The notes beneath the pieces were generated by a model. It saw only the letters and a program-made list of their open reading frames with translations. It was not told the DNA's origin and made no database searches. Source: Symsagittifera roscoffensis (Eukaryota > Xenacoelomorpha > Acoela > Convolutidae). From it: 60,000 bases of DNA. Location: NCBI RefSeq assembly GCF_963678635.1, contig NC_087067.1:1118001-1178000 (forward strand), in the 5' to 3' direction. A program made the position numbers and the translations under genes. This document shows positions 47,314 to 58,566 of the stretch, one piece after another; the first letter of the stretch is position 1, and each line of letters opens with the position of its first letter.

Positions 47314-48981
47314 ATGAGCCGCCAGATTGGATCCCTCAACCGTTCCCTTTATTATCCATCCAATCTCCAACGTCACTCTCCAAACATATCAATCTCTGAT
47401 TTCACTCCCTATCTCGTACCATCATACACTAATCATTCACCACGCATCGGTTCTGATGACACTTCCACATACACAGTTTTTCATACCATCTCACAATTTA
47501 ACAGCTCGGATATTGAGACCCCAGACGAATTCGAAAATTCCGAGCCCAGCCCGTCCACTTTTTCGCTCCCCCCTTTCGACCACTCCATACCCCAACTCCC
47601 GATGACCAACAACCCACCTGACTCCCTAGCCTCGTTGATAAAGAACTCGAAAATGAACTTGACAGTTTTATAACCCTTGAACAACAGCTTCAAAACCCTA
47701 ACACACTAACAATTCATTAATTATTGCAAAACATTACATCCTCCGAATCCTCCAACCCAGTATCCAGAACTGAAGAAACCCGAGCCCACCGAGTATTTAA
47801 ACGAAAACATCCAAATACCCCAATGCTTCCCAACCCCCGACCTCCTCGAATGTTTTCCGTTCACCCACTTCACACCAACACAAAAGAGTTCCTACAATTG
47901 TGCTTACCATTTTTTCCACAAAACAACTACTATCAAACTACTAACCACAATCAACGAACTTAAGTTGACCAAAATGCCTTGTTTCCCACACTTTCATGGA
48001 CCTCATATTACCATTTCACCAACCAATTATCACTCCCATTATATAACAAACAAGAAGACAAGGAATTGTGTCGCATTTGACTCTCGACTACATCACCTAA
48101 CCACAGCACTTCATGAAAAATAATTCACAACCATCGAGCTAACTCAAACACTAAATAGGTTTGTTGCACAAAAAGCAAACCGATTTTTCATTAACCACCA
48201 GGATCACGCTATATGCAAGATACCTTTTTAGAAGACGATACTAACGCTAACCCCCAACTAACTGAAAGATTTTTCATAAAATCTCAATATGTATTTGTCA
48301 TTAACTGCGTGAATAAAAAATATGATCATATAATATCCACAACACTTCGCGACACAAAATCCTACAATCCTTGTTTCAATAAAATTAACCATTTCTCACT
48401 AACTTTCAATTTCCTAAAACCGAAGGAACGCGACTTACACTGCTCACATCAAATAATGTTACGCACAAAACAAACTCACACATACACTTATTATAAATTT
48501 ATCCAACACCACTACCCAATTAATACACCATCACGATACCCATGACTTCAGTTTCAATTTTTTAACTCTAAATATACTTCACCTTTCTTCTTAAAATACA
48601 CATATTGTATAAAAGACACTAATACGCAAGGTATCATCCGAAAATACGGCCCCATAAGACAAATGGATATATTCTGTTCACAAACAGAAATTTCAACGTT
48701 GACGAATCTCGCCCATTAATCGTCCCCCTCGAATATATACAGCCCGTTGAAGAATATATTCACAACACTAATTATAACCATAAGCTTTATAATCTAATCC
48801 ATAATACACCGCACGAACTCTCACCAAGTATTGAAGTGCAAAAGATCATCAAAGAACTTGAACTCCTATGGCTTCGCCTACAAACTAAATACATCACCCG
48901 CTTGCTTGCTAAACTCCTAACATAGGCGGAAACTACTCACAATATTTTCCCAAACGGATTGTTTGCCGACGATGACCCTTA
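47314..48981 (+). pseudogene. Unrecognised coding region downstream of env-like part
   Basis: Protein-like frames: 47314-47673 (Ser/Pro/Thr-rich), 47724-47963, 48213-48545 and about 48690-48975, the last with a helical Leu-rich end (LELLWLRLQTKYITRLLAKL). Broken by several stops and shifts. No family recognised. It may be a fourth element ORF or a tail of the env-like protein. Confidence 0.4.
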
Positions 48982-49063
48982 GTAAGTATAATTGAGTCTT
49001 TTTAACATATAAAGTCCAAACACAACTAACCATTCTTCATAAATGTTTCACTTTTCTTTTTAG
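48982..49063 (+). other. Intron-like segment (82 bp)
   Basis: Begins GTAAGTATAATTG and ends CTTTTCTTTTTAG, both strong signals, just after the unrecognised coding region. The donor context CTTAGTAAGTAT also occurs at about 12197 in the leader of the 5' part, which strengthens the family link. Confidence 0.45.
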
Positions 49064-50602
49064 ATTTCATCACTATATCAACTAAAACAAATAAAAACGA
49101 ATAAAAAATTGAAAACTCTTTTCTAGAAATTTTAAATTCATTTTAACAAATTGCAGTATATAATCACAAGCAGTAAGATTACCCTCCAAAACTCGCTAAA
49201 TTCAAAAGATTAATCCTCCAAAGCAGTGAAATTACCTTCTACCAAGCAGTAAAATCTAAATTAAAACTCCCAAAAGCAGTAAAAATTAATATTTCAATGT
49301 AGTAAATTCATAAAAAAAATTGCAGATAAATTAAAGAGTACTAACATTTTTACAAGACACTTCTTTTATAAATTGGAATTATTCTTTCGCCCATAAATCA
49401 CACACTCTTTCCACAATCGCACAGCTCGCCCAGGAAGAGTTGTTTAAATAAAGAATTTCAAAATTCAACTTTCATTGATAACAACTCGAACTAGTTTTCA
49501 CACGTTTCAAACTGTCCATTAACCCGGTTGGAAGAAGTTATATAGTAAACTGAAATAACCAACGCAGCTTACTAACGACACAAAACCACAAACTAATAGC
49601 ATGACATAGAAAGAAAAACCTACGGTACCGAAACCAGATTCAAACCAGATTAAAACTGGATAAATTATTTCTTTAAAAACCACTTTCAAGTTTTTACCAC
49701 AATCAAATGAAACACAAAAAATTCGAAAGTTAAACCCAAACCAAAAGATTCTATTTTTGAGAAAAGGACACAATCAAAACAAAAAAAGGAGAAAAACAAG
49801 TTTAAAAAATGAAACAAAAGGTTGAGCACAAAAAGAGACTCCGCACAAAGAGACCATAAAAACATACCCCACTCCTGGCCTCACCACCCAGGGTGACGTC
49901 CTGAGCATGCTCTATAGCCGGCCTAACCCACCGCGCTCCAACCACGCTTTGTGGCCCACACTCTATTTTTGCCAAGAGTTGCTCTAGTGTGAGCGACTCT
50001 TAAACAATAAACAAACTAAAGTAAAACGCTTTTGCGATCACAGTTAATAACAAAACTTAACTAAAACTTAATAAATAAAAGGTAATTATTAATGTAAACC
50101 ATAAATGCAGTACGTAAAAATTTCTAAGAACCCAAGGAACGAACAGCAAAGGAGATGACAATCCAACTACATTTCAACTTCGGAATCGCAAATCTATTTG
50201 ATTTGCTTCCTAAAGTCACTACCCTCAAAGAATTTAAAGTATCGACTCAACATCGCAGCAAAGGAAAACTATTGAAACAGGCCAGTGGCCATCTCGATGT
50301 TGACTACACGTACCGATCCTAGTCACTTGGCACATCACACAGAAAAGGTCAAACTTCACCCTGCACGTAGTCTCACTCTAAACTTAACGAAATCGATACA
50401 TCATTGCATCGATCAAAAGTCTTGACACAATCACCCAAGACTACCACGATCAACGAGACCCAGCTTGAAAAACTAACGAAACAATCTTCCTCGGTCAAAC
50501 ACAATCAGCCACACTTCTTCTTTCTCCAGGAAGTCAATGCTCGCAACTTCAAAAATAAACTACATCACCCGTCCTTCTCTGCATCAAGCAATTAAAAATT
50601 AA
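49064..50602 (+). other. Retroelement 3' non-coding region
   Basis: AC-rich with AAGCAGTAAAAT-type short repeats at 49160-49320 and purine-rich stretches at 49785-49860 that could include a polypurine tract. A GC-richer patch (49870-49990) is unidentified. A frame at 50404-50595 is not recognised. Confidence 0.35.
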
Positions 50603-51025
50603 AAACTCTCTAAACCCCGGATGGGTGGAACCAGTTCTAAACTAATATTTATAGACCAATTATATTTATGATCGAATATCACTATAAAATATTTATAACT
50701 AACCAATCATATTCCATCTCTAACATTTACACTTATTTGTAAGTGCTGAAACTACTTAGGTTTCAGCACCAGAACAATTTAAATAAACTTTGAATATAGT
50801 TGTTCTTCTTCTGAATAAACTCCAAGAACTAACTCGATTAACCAGTATACACTAGATCTTTTGAGACAAGGAGATATAAAAGAAAGATTAAGATCGGTAT
50901 TAGACTAAGAAGTTGCACGAATCTATCCGGCCGAAAATAAGATAGCGTGACGAGCAGACGGTGTACCTTATCTGAAATAACTCTATGAGCATAACCATTA
51001 GGTCATAACTCAATATCCTTAAAAA
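50603..51025 (+). repeat. LTR/leader block, copy 2
   Basis: Homologous to 10785-11240 in the same orientation. The hairpin at 50743-50769 and the CGGCCG-loop hairpin at 50916-50949 are both preserved. Similarity seems to run a little beyond the place equivalent to the possible PBS, so this could be a 5' leader of another element rather than a 3' LTR. Confidence 0.65.
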
Positions 51026-51126
51026 GATACTCCTGCTTTTAACGCATCTAGACAAGCTTTCGGGCACCTTTCACTTAAAAAGTTCAACTGGTATTTTGAC
51101 TTAGAAAAGCAAGATTTCAGCCAGCG

Positions 51127-51455
51127 TTAGAATTCTAGAATCCGGATGCAAAACCAATGCTCAACGGAAGAGCAAAAATATACTTTTATCTGAAAAAAAA
51201 CTTAAGATCTGCTGAAACCAGATAAATATAACTACTTGACAGAAAGAGGTGGCAGTAATGAGAATGGTGGTCTCCGACCAAGACGCCGGATACCAAGTCA
51301 CTTCACCGTCATGCTTTATAAAAAAATCAAATATTTCCGCACATAACAATTTTTCGATCTAAAAAAATCAATAGCTCATGCTGCGATCACACAGGCATCG
51401 AAAAACACATTCACTGATTGAAATTTCATCCAGGTAGCAAATTCAGACAATATTG
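51127..51455 (-). CDS. Candidate 3' end of a host gene, three exons
   Basis: Exons (minus strand): 51455-51415, 51358-51236 and 51189-51127 (stop TAA at 51127-51129). The introns are 56 bp (51414-51359, acceptor TTTTTTTAG) and 46 bp (51235-51190, GTAGTT to TTTTTTTTCAG). All joins are in phase. The last 75 or so residues are protein-like (ILSEFATWMKFQS; GEVTWYPASWSETT; IKVYFCSSVEHWF), with aromatic and Cys residues and no recognised domain. A further exon upstream, ending GGTTGG/GTATTG near 51516, would join in phase. The small intron sizes argue for a genuine spliced gene. Function unknown. Confidence 0.5.
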
Positions 51456-52309
51456 CTGCAAACAAGCAGAAAACACCGGTTTGGATCAAATGCTTTTTTT
51501 TCTGCGGTTGCAGTAACAATACCCAACCGAAGACAAAATCCCTCTATTTTCTAATAGAGATATCCTCTTCTCAGAAATTGTTTTTTTTTCTGTTTCGGAA
51601 CTGCTAAAAAATTTAACTCTAACCTTTTTCCTCAACTACGCCAACCAATAATCCCTCTTTTCCAAGTGAAGTTTGTTTCTTCTGAGCAGAAAAAAAAATA
51701 TATTTTTCAGTTCTATCAACTGCCCACTTATTTAACTATCTACTGAAGTTGCGATTGCCAGAATTAATTTGAAAATTGAGCAACTTCAAACAAGTTTGTG
51801 TGATTATTCAAAAGCGTGTTGCAGAAAGTAAAGAGCTGGCTAATTGATTCTAATTAGAATTCGACCAACTATAACATACTCTGACCATAAAACTTCCCAC
51901 AGAGATATTTTCGATAAATTTTTCATTTCTTGCTAAGTAAGCACAATACTATTATTTGGCACCGAAAAAAGTTCAAAGCATTCATTTTCAAACCTTAGTG
52001 TTTAAGGCACATGTAGGCTAAAATTTGATAAACTAAAAAAACCCATATCAGGGCTTAGAACTAAAACTATGGTAACTTTTCCAGGTGACTATGAGTTTAT
52101 AATGGATTAATTAATTTCTTATAATTTAATTTTGATATTCAATTTAAAAAGACTAATTGAAATCTTAATTTGGTAAAGAATTGATAATTGTACCGACTTT
52201 CGTAACAAAAGTAACGGAATACTTGTGCTCAGGCTGGGTTTTTTCTTAAGACAAATTGCGGCTTTTCAATGTTGACGGAATTTTTTTAAAATTATTCAAA
52301 AGGTATTAA

Positions 52310-52570
52310 TATCCTGAGCTTAAATTTGAAAACATATTTTACCTAAGATCATTTTTCATGGAGTTATGGCGGTTTAAGAATGGCCATTTTGGCAAAATTG
52401 GGTCGTCAATTAACGCTTAATAGCGCGTAAGCGGAGATTCAATCCATCTTAGAAATCGATCCAAAATGGTTGAAAAAAGCTTATTTGCCAAAATTGATTG
52501 GTTACAAGGAGCAAAACTTATCCTTTTGTACTTTATATGTCGTGTGGGTGGATGATTTTCACAAAAAATC
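52310..52570 (-). repeat. Dispersed repeat, mate of 4050-4262
   Basis: The reverse complement aligns with 4050-4262 over about 200 bases by eye. Confidence 0.6.
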
Positions 52571-52859
52571 TCAAATTTTAGAAAAAAAATTAATTTATTT
52601 TATTACATTCAGTTTTTTTATGTTTTTACTGCTCCATAAACCTTAAAAGGCAGTCGGAACACTCAAGTCTTCGCCCTGATACAAGCCATCTTGTTTACTT
52701 TCATAACTGATGTTATTTTTCTTAGTTAGAGTATTGCCGCAAGCATGTAGAAAAAAAACGTTCCATTGAGTCAAAAATTGAAACATCGTATGATAAATTT
52801 TATAATAAAATTTTAGGGTCAGTCAGCCAAAAAGGGAAATCTAAAAAACAGACAAAGAA

Positions 52860-52926
52860 GGACTCTTTGGGTCGGCATGGGGTCGAATCGCAGAGGAGGG
52901 TGGCGCCCCCCCTAAATCCGCCCCTG
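52860..52926. mobile_element. Right end of GC-ended TIR element
   Basis: GGGTCGGCATGGGGTCGAAT is followed by GGCGCCCCCCCTAAATCCGCCCCTG, the inverse of CAGGGGCGGATCTA ends at 38421. The left end of this copy is not identified. Confidence 0.45.
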
Positions 52927-53489
52927 TATCTCTGTATAGTTAATGCTTTTTCTTTTCCTTACCTAGCGATATGGTATTTGACATATTTGCTCAAAATCTT
53001 TCGTCTTACCCTTAACTCAAGCAGTGGTGGAGGTTTAAAAACGCAACAAGAGAACTTCATATCAAAACACCTCAAAGAAGTGAAAAAACGAACCAACAAG
53101 TCAAACACAGCAGCTTAAATTAGGCCATCCCCGAAAAAGAACAAGGCCAACAGCGCCAAAAAAATCGAAAATATTCAAATTACGGCTCACAACTCAGTGC
53201 AATTGAAAAGACAAAAATTGATCATTTGAAAAGTCCATGTACAGCTAGAAAACAGTGTTCGGAAAGTTCAAACTTTGTTTAACGTAACAAAAATTAAAAA
53301 AATGTAAATTGTTATCAGTAAAAAATTTCAGCTCAATATATTAAGAAACATGTTGACACAAAAAAGAAAACAGAGGGGACGTTGAGCTGCACACTAATTG
53401 TGATACAAAAACAGAAAACCTCTAAGTAAAAAAAATCAGTTCTGCACGAAAATTCTCACCACCTGTGTCTTTGACTGAACTCTCAATCT

Positions 53490-54180
53490 CACACATTTGG
53501 CAGGGTAGTTTTTTAGAAATGACGAAAATTTCCAAAAAAAGGTCCCCAAAAGTAATAAAACCTTGACTTTTCTGAGGCTATAGCTTTTTCCAACTTAATT
53601 AAGGGCGTACCAGCTTATCCAGCAAAAAAATTAAAAATCTGTTCTTCCAATTGAACCATTAATAATGAATTTGGAATAGCACTTTTTTGAAAGCAGTCAA
53701 AAATTTCCGAAAAACAGTCAAAGGTTCAATATGAATTTTACCTAAGCATTAATTTTCTTTTCTTGAAAAAATAGTGCAAAAACGCTAATGCAGGGAGGAT
53801 GTTCAATTCCTTGATTTCGATTAAGCGTTTGATATCAGATTTGACAGGGTAGTTTTTGTAAAAGTAACAGCTTTGAAAAAACTATCAAAAACTCATATGA
53901 ATTTGACTATTCTGAGAACTAAACTAGATTTACAGAAAAATGGGAGCGTAAACGCTAATACCGGTAGAATTCCGTAACCAGCTTTTTCGATTGAACCCTT
54001 ACTTCAAGATATGAGAGGGTAGTTGTCGAGAAAAATGGAAAAAATGTCAAAAAATCACCAAAACTTTCAAAAATGGCTTTTTTGAAGGCATAACATTTTT
54101 GTAAGAAAATTAGGACGTAGCGGCTTATTTAGAAGAGATCTCCAAAAAATCTCCTAATCTCCAAAAAAAATTCCAAAACA
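53490..54180. repeat. Diverged tandem repeat, about 170-bp period
   Basis: The words CAGGGTAGTTTTT, GGGTAGTT, TTCGATTGAACCCTTA and GGAGCGTAAACGC recur, with GGGTAGTT at about 53503, 53849 and 54016. About four degenerate units; no coding. Confidence 0.5.
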
Positions 54181-55019
54181 ACGAGTCAAACACTCCCCAC
54201 GTGAGAATTTTTGAAGACCTTTGAAAGTGGTGCAAGTTGAGAGCGACGATCGAAGTATGCAGACATACAATTTAGTAACCTGTCTTTCATTAGTGCCAAT
54301 TTTTGTAAAACAGTGAAGAAGTAGTCGAAAAAAATTAAAGCTTCAGCAATCAGTGAAAAAAATAAAAAAAAATTTAAAATCGATTTCACACAGAGGCGAA
54401 ACGAAGCTTGGCAACACTTGCAATACCACTTAAATAGCACTGCAAGTTAGCAAACAGGAAAAGAAAAGAAGCAACTAAGTGCAAAAAAACGGAAATTTTT
54501 TCGAAGAAACCGCAACTGAAAAACTTCAAAATGTTGTCTGGATTGATGCTGTATTTGCAAAAAAAAAACACGTCCATAAACAAATTTGACGGCGTTTAAT
54601 GAATATTCAAAAACATTTTTTGAGCTAAAAAAGTTATCAAGAAAATAATGTTTTTTTTGAGATCTTTAAGGATTCGTGCGATCCGGAGGAAAGCATAGAA
54701 ATTATGGTTCCCTCGAACGAATCAATTTTAGGTTAGCAAGCCGATAAAAAATCAGCCGAAATCATTAAGACTGGGAAATATTTTGAGCGAAAAAATGAAA
54801 AAGGAAAAAATACGAAGTCAAAGTTAGTAGAATTACAATTTGCAGGAGTAAAGGAACTCTTATAGCAACTACAATGAAAACTGCATCTCGTAAACAACTA
54901 CAATGAAAACTGCATGCAGCAATTCTAAGATGTGGCAACTAAGCCAACAAACATAAGCAGACAAATGATAGGCAGACATTGTTTTGAAACTGGTTATTTA
55001 CCTTTTGAAAAAAAAACAG

Positions 55020-55095
55020 ATCCTGTCAGATTTGAACCTACGATCTTTGCTGTCCCAGGCGTATTCGTTACCTCCAGACCAAGTGTGCCACATAC
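55020..55095 (-). mobile_element. tRNA-derived SINE head, minus strand
   Basis: On the minus strand an A-box-like TGGCACACTTGG (55090-55079) is followed 52 bases later by a B-box GGTTCAAATCT (55038-55028). The spacing suits a class II (Leu/Ser) tRNA-like head. The acceptor ends do not pair, so this is a SINE or tRNA relic. Confidence 0.5.
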
Positions 55096-55744
55096 GCAGA
55101 GAAATTTGGTTTCATTACGAACTGAACCTAAATTTACTATTTCTAATTTTGACCATTCTAAGACCAACGTTATTTTTGGGATAAAAAATTCTGGTACTCG
55201 GTTGCAATACCCTCGCTTATCGCAAGGATAATCAATTTGAGCTAAACACATTTTGAAGAGAAAAACTCTGAGATGAAATGGAGCAGATCGATGCTGAAAT
55301 TCCTGGCGTATTTTTGATTAAAAGTTTTAGTTTGAATAAAAAGTCTCCGAATATCTCCGTTTGAACAACACGAATTAGAAATTTTAACAAGGATAACTAG
55401 TTACTGAGCAAGTTCCGACCAGTCTAAAAAATTACAACCAAATTATTTTTCCAATTAGTGTCGTTTTTTTCGGCTTGGCGTGCTAAAAGAATCTGAGCGC
55501 AAAAGTAGACCTTAGGCATTTTCGTCAGTCATGTAAAATAGGCAAAATGGAAAACAATTTTTGCAGACAAATAACAAGAAAAACAAAATAAAACTTCAAA
55601 AATTATTAAAAATTTTTTTAATAGTTTTCCAAATTTTTCCCCAAATTTTTTGATTCCTTAGATTAGGCTAAAAACTCCAAAAACTAATCTCATTAGAGTA
55701 AACTAAATTTTCAAGGCTTAAATTAAGCATAAATAAGCTAAAGT

Positions 55745-56003
55745 GAGCCTGCTCACTCGCTCGAAATCAGACGAAAAATCAAAAATTTCGAACCGGTTTT
55801 TCTCGACACAGATAAAAAATTTTAGAAATTTTTTAAAGCGGTTTGAATCACGACTGAAAGGGCTTTAATATGATATATCACTCAACCCTGTCCGATGATT
55901 ATTTGTGGTAGCTAATTTTGCGTGGTAGACAAAAAGAAGAAAAAACTAAAACAAACCCGAATACAAAGTTCCTCCCCATTTTCAATGGTCGGAACAAAAA
56001 AAT
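55745..56003 (+). mobile_element. Dispersed TE copy
   Basis: Aligns with the array unit (for example 38805-39007): TTTCGAACCGGTTTTTCT, TATATCACT, TTGTGGTA.CTA, then the end GGTCGGAACAAAAA. Homology ends where the array unit passes into retroelement sequence, which fixes the family's right terminus. Confidence 0.65.
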
Positions 56004-56541
56004 AATAATTTCAACACTAATTAGTATTCATCTATGACAAAAATGTCTAATTTTTGAAAGTACAGAGGATATGTCAAATAGACTACAATCAAGATCGCAC
56101 TAGTGCTGCGCGGCAGAAGCAATAATTTAAAAGAGAATATAAATAGCACTGTTAATATCAGGAACCAATTTTGGCACGTTTTCTTCATTTTCAACTCTAG
56201 TTATAACGCTTAAAACTACTTTTTTAATACTTAAGCCAATGTTTTCAAGTTCATCGAGCAAATGCCAAAATAACAATACAATAATACACACAAGACTGTT
56301 TTGACATCCGAGGTCAACTAGTTCAAAACAGAAAAATAGATTTGAATTACGTCATTATTGTTTTTTGGATTTCAGTTTTTAAAAAAACTGTAGCGCAAAT
56401 TTTTTGTTTTGTGCTGTTGTGGGCACCAAATTGCTATTTTTGGAACAATTCTGCAGTGCTAAAATTATCGTTCCTGATCATCGAGAGAATATCATTTACA
56501 AAGTTTCAAAAGATTTGAGAGACTCGGAGTTTAAATAAACT

Positions 56542-58524
56542 TCAGTTTATGTCAATAACTGCTTCTGCTAAATCATCTTCAACTTCTGTATTTATTAGCG
56601 ATGAAGATGAAACTTTATTGTGTTCTTTTATGATATCAGTGTTTTCTTGTTGCCTATTGCACCTGCACTCACACTCGCAACATTTTCCAGAGACTGTAGG
56701 AGTCAGAAGACGAAGTGGTTCAGTTTGAGTCGACATACTTCTCATGACTTTTTCGGCACCTTCAACCGTTTGGTGTTGATGGCAGCAACTATTTCCAAGA
56801 GTGGTTCCGTTTGTTACCCCGCCGTGTGGAGCCATAGCGATAGGCGTCGCATAGAACAACGGGAATCCTGGGAACCCCAAAGGACTGCAAATCGCGTTCG
56901 ATCCTATCGCTGGATCCCTGGACGTTGCCGCCGCAGCAGCAAACCAAGGGTAGAGTGACGAAGCAGCTGCAGCTGGAATCGCGAGCGTCGGGCCTGCACT
57001 CGTAGATGCCACAAAGTTCGATGCAGCTTCTGCCATCGCGCTCACGATTTGGGAGGTCATCGCAGCTTCTGCTGTAACTTGCATAGAACTAGTCGACCTC
57101 GGATTTAATGAATCATTGGTGAAATTACTATTTGACAGACAAGGTGATTGGTTGGATCCCATTGAATTATTGGAAACTGGATTTGCAGTTTGGAAGAAGG
57201 CTTTCTTTGGCGGAGATACTTCGCTCGGTGAACTATCACACATCGAATTGGATGATCCGATATCGCTCTCTTTTGAAGTCGCATTATCTGTTGATAGATC
57301 CAAAGGCTCGTCTTTTGGTGCCATCGGAAAAAGAGGACGTTTTGCACCTGGCAAGGAATTTAGTCTTTCCGGAATGTTTGGTTTATCTTTAGCCATCGAT
57401 TTCTGGCACTGGAGGTTCATTGGCGAGCTGCACTCGTCAGGAGTCGGCGATACCTGAGCTGGGGACGGGGACGTGGGTTCGGATACCGGAGACAGCGTAC
57501 TGTTCGTTTGGTTCGTTTCCGACGATGGAACCGCAATAAATTTATACACAAACTTCTGCCCCAGCACTTTTTTGATGAGTCCTTTGTGATAGTAATACCT
57601 CAAAGCTCGACTGAGTTTATCATAATTCATGCCTGTTTTGTTTTTTCTCATACCCCACAGCCTTGCCACTTCCTCCGAGTTGTGGAGCTTGAACTCACCG
57701 GTACTGTTAATCCAGCTTATGATATGCGCCTTGGAAGGATCGCCCAAGAGTTCCAGAAGAAACTGCCACAACTGAATGTGGGGTCCACCATTCATGTTAG
57801 CGGAAGAAACAACTGAAAAGTCTTCGTTTGGAGATGTTCTATTGCAGTCATTACTGTTTTCACTGTTTGCGGGGGTTCCGTTCAAGCTCACAGGTCGTGA
57901 AAACTGACTCGATTGTACATTTGCAACAGGAAAAGTGGCGCTATCATTCGATTGCGTCGTCGTTTGTTTCAAGTGCTTCTCAGCTAAGCTTTTGATTACT
58001 GATATAAACTCGTGATTCGAGATATTTGGCATAGCCGGGGGTAATTTGGTTACGTTGTTGTTCGAATGGAGACTACTTTTTTGTAGTTCAACTAAACTGC
58101 TTGGGTAATTTCTTCCTATCACGTTTGTTGTTTTTAGAGTACCATTGTGAGCGCTACTTGTGGGGTGACCTGCTACAACCTTTTGACTTTTCGGAGTCAG
58201 TTCTGCAAAGTTGTTGTTAATCTGGGCTAGAAAATTAGGAATATTTTGGGCGTGTCTTGTCGTCACGAAAACTTGTCCATTAGATGTAGGACACTGAGAC
58301 TCAACTTGGTTTTGATTCTCGTTAAAATTAGCTTCTGTAACTTTTGTTTTGAGATTATGCGCATTTTCCACGCCTTTCCAGATGTTCTCGTAGTGTTCTG
58401 AAATTTCCTGCTTCACGTCCGATCGTGTAAGAGGGGTAGGGTTATTATTTGTCGCGCAGGGAGGAGGTGGTGCTGGGCACTCGGGTACAGCCACCATACA
58501 GCTGTCTGCAATTGACTCACTCAT
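56542..58524 (-). CDS. ETS-domain transcription factor, ELK/LIN-1-like (660 aa)
   Basis: Nuclear DNA-binding regulator. The ETS domain spans about residues 249-333: LWQFLLELL at 252-260, the recognition helix [14 protein letters not shown] at 299-312 with the two invariant Arg at 306 and 309, and GQKFVYKF near 322-329. The combination HIISW and GQKFVYKF fits the ELK/TCF group, which usually responds to MAP kinase; here the domain lies centrally after a 248-residue polar N-terminus rather than at the N-terminus as in vertebrate ELKs. Also visible are a VKQE sumoylation consensus (37-40), a cluster of SP/TP sites at 345-367, a PLDLS motif (407-411) matching the CtBP-corepressor consensus, Ala-rich stretches (518-533) and a Cys cluster (615-622). 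No FxFP docking motif is seen. The ETS domain has no intron. The coding frame is intact from ATG to TGA. Confidence 0.93.
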   Translation of the reverse strand: MSESIADSCMVAVPECPAPPPPCATNNNPTPLTRSDVKQEISEHYENIWKGVENAHNLKTKVTEANFNENQNQVESQCPTSNGQVFVTTRHAQNIPNFLAQINNNFAELTPKSQKVVAGHPTSSAHNGTLKTTNVIGRNYPSSLVELQKSSLHSNNNVTKLPPAMPNISNHEFISVIKSLAEKHLKQTTTQSNDSATFPVANVQSSQFSRPVSLNGTPANSENSNDCNRTSPNEDFSVVSSANMNGGPHIQLWQFLLELLGDPSKAHIISWINSTGEFKLHNSEEVARLWGMRKNKTGMNYDKLSRALRYYYHKGLIKKVLGQKFVYKFIAVPSSETNQTNSTLSPVSEPTSPSPAQVSPTPDECSSPMNLQCQKSMAKDKPNIPERLNSLPGAKRPLFPMAPKDEPLDLSTDNATSKESDIGSSNSMCDSSPSEVSPPKKAFFQTANPVSNNSMGSNQSPCLSNSNFTNDSLNPRSTSSMQVTAEAAMTSQIVSAMAEAASNFVASTSAGPTLAIPAAAASSLYPWFAAAAATSRDPAIGSNAICSPLGFPGFPLFYATPIAMAPHGGVTNGTTLGNSCCHQHQTVEGAEKVMRSMSTQTEPLRLLTPTVSGKCCECECRCNRQQENTDIIKEHNKVSSSSLINTEVEDDLAEAVIDIN

Positions 58525-58566
58525 TTGAAGTCGCTATTCCAAGAATTATCCCACAATTTTTGGCAC
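58525..58566 (-). other. 5' UTR and splice acceptor of the ETS gene
   Basis: On the minus strand TTTGTTTCAG ends at 58567, 42 bases upstream of the ETS start codon, so the coding exon is preceded by at least one 5' exon or a trans-spliced leader. Confidence 0.6.

Larger units (their letters stand above)
44440..50602 (+). mobile_element. A/C-rich retroelement 3' part: env-like and further coding
   Basis: It has the same strand and base bias as 10.8-21.0 kb. No pol domain is present. An env-like region (44764-46990) is followed by another coding-like region (47314-48981), non-coding AC-rich sequence, and the LTR/leader block at 50603. A clean acceptor (TACTTTTTCAG, about 44742-44752) sits 11 bases before an ATG at 44764, as expected if this product came from a spliced RNA. 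Confidence 0.65.

Noticed and set aside
48982-49063. Proof that the downstream retroelement region is a host gene
   Set aside because: The intron signals are good, but the A/C bias and the matching donor context in the leader at about 12197 tie it to the retroelement.
56620-57816. Plus-strand ORFs across the ETS gene
   Set aside because: They are antisense shadows of the intact ETS reading frame.
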